The notes below the pieces were generated by a model, which was given only the letters and a program-made list of their open reading frames with translations, was not told the DNA's origin and did no database searches. 64,000 nucleotides of DNA, taken from contig NZ_FODY01000001.1 of the NCBI RefSeq assembly GCF_900110485.1, forward strand, positions 186,001-250,000, read 5' to 3'. Origin of the DNA: Propionispora vibrioides. Its GTDB lineage: Bacteria > Bacillota > Negativicutes > Propionisporales > Propionisporaceae. The position numbers and the translations under genes are program-made. Below are positions 63,728 through 64,000 of this stretch, in pieces. Position 1 is the first letter of the stretch. Each line of letters begins with the position of its first letter.

Positions 63728-64000
63728 TACAACTTTTTAATTTCAATTCCCTGATAATAGTGTTTCAATATGGCTTTAAAGTATTCCGAACTACCGGCCG
63801 GAGCTTTTTCCGCCATAGCCTTGGCACCCCACTGCGACATACCCAGACCATGGCCGGAGCCAAAACCATTAAATACAATCTGCTCCTGTCCGGTCCCGCT
63901 TATATGACGGATACTGTCACGATCCAGCAAAAATCCCTTTTGCTTATTAGGCGGCAGGTTGACCGGTATCTCCTTGGTTTCATGGTCACCATAGGAGTCA
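63724..64000 (-). CDS. SpoIID/LytB domain protein, 5' end outside window
   Basis: Only the last about 91 residues are visible; the frame is open at 64000. The segment FGSGHGLGMSQWGAKAMAEKA is the diagnostic C-terminal motif of the SpoIID/LytB lytic-transglycosylase-like domain, preceded by RDSIRHISGTG and followed by ILKHYYQGIEIKKLY. Its place before queA is that of spoIID-like genes in Negativicutes. Whether it is the true sporulation SpoIID or a paralogue cannot be told from this part. Confidence 0.88.
   Translation of the reverse strand, partial: DSYGDHETKEIPVNLPPNKQKGFLLDRDSIRHISGTGQEQIVFNGFGSGHGLGMSQWGAKAMAEKAPAGSSEYFKAILKHYYQGIEIKKLY

Overview
The window is a stretch of conserved, low-mobility chromosome from an endospore-forming, low-to-mid GC member of the Bacillota. 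Sporulation genes (yqfC, yqfD, spoIIP, gpr, spoIID) and candidate sigma-E and sigma-G promoters show that the organism sporulates. Gene order follows the Bacillus subtilis blocks comEA-comEC-holA-rpsT-gpr-spoIIP-lepA-hemW-hrcA-grpE-dnaK-dnaJ-prmA-rsmE-mtaB-rpsU-yqeY-nfeD-floA-yqfC-yqfD-phoH-pgpH-ybeY-era and queA-tgt-yajC-secD-secF-recJ-apt-relA-dtd-hisS-aspS-6S RNA-rarA. The protein sequences look to me like Sporomusaceae (Negativicutes), but that is an impression from family resemblance and was not computed. Almost every gene is on the minus strand, so operons read from right to left. The exceptions are rpsT, one small unknown gene and lgt.

Layout in ascending coordinates. 1-5370 holds a CNNM/CorC-type membrane protein cut by the window edge, DUF502, era, ybeY and pgpH. 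5387-7936 is the phoH-yqfD-yqfC group behind a candidate sigma-E promoter. 7992-9892 is an orphan HerA-like ATPase bracketed by two different palindromic repeats. 9911-13535 carries a small proline-rich protein, floA, nfeD, yqeY and rpsU. 13538-23446 is one long heat-shock/translation operon, hrcA to hit, controlled by a perfect CIRCE operator. It includes an archaeal-like group III chaperonin between hrcA and grpE. 23620-29561 has hemW, lepA, an unknown gene, spoIIP and gpr. 29576-34173 has rpsT, holA, comEC and comEA. 34324-37179 is leuS with its T-box leader. 37410-39502 has a small unknown gene, an autoregulated TetR gene and lgt. 39492-46472 has rarA, 6S RNA, aspS, hisS, hemZ and a Fur-family gene. 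46485-55738 has an AI-2E-type permease, an MBL hydrolase, dtd, relA, apt, recJ, a DUF456 protein and an unknown ten-helix-like membrane protein. 55814-64000 has secF, secD, a small HD/P-loop/PP2C gene group, a 5-formyl-THF cyclo-ligase gene, yajC, tgt, queA and the end of a spoIID-like gene.

The most unusual signal is non-coding. At least nine elements of about 160-175 bp (plus one diverged relative) lie between genes. Each is a long imperfect palindrome with terminal inverted repeats. They fall into three end-sequence groups (A, B, C) that share one internal core, and one copy is a B/C mosaic. Most begin within about 10 bases of the stop codon of the gene before them, and three supply the stop codon itself from their terminal repeat. 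Several end within about 0-10 bases of the next gene's -35 box. A second, shorter repeat follows the stop codons of both leuS and aspS. I know of no description of either family, but I could not search.

No tRNA, rRNA, CRISPR array, transposase or prophage gene was seen. Several genes appear to start with TTG (yqfC, phoH, rpsT, secD, yajC, the cyclo-ligase gene, and the unknown gene at 26645), each placed by its ribosome binding site.
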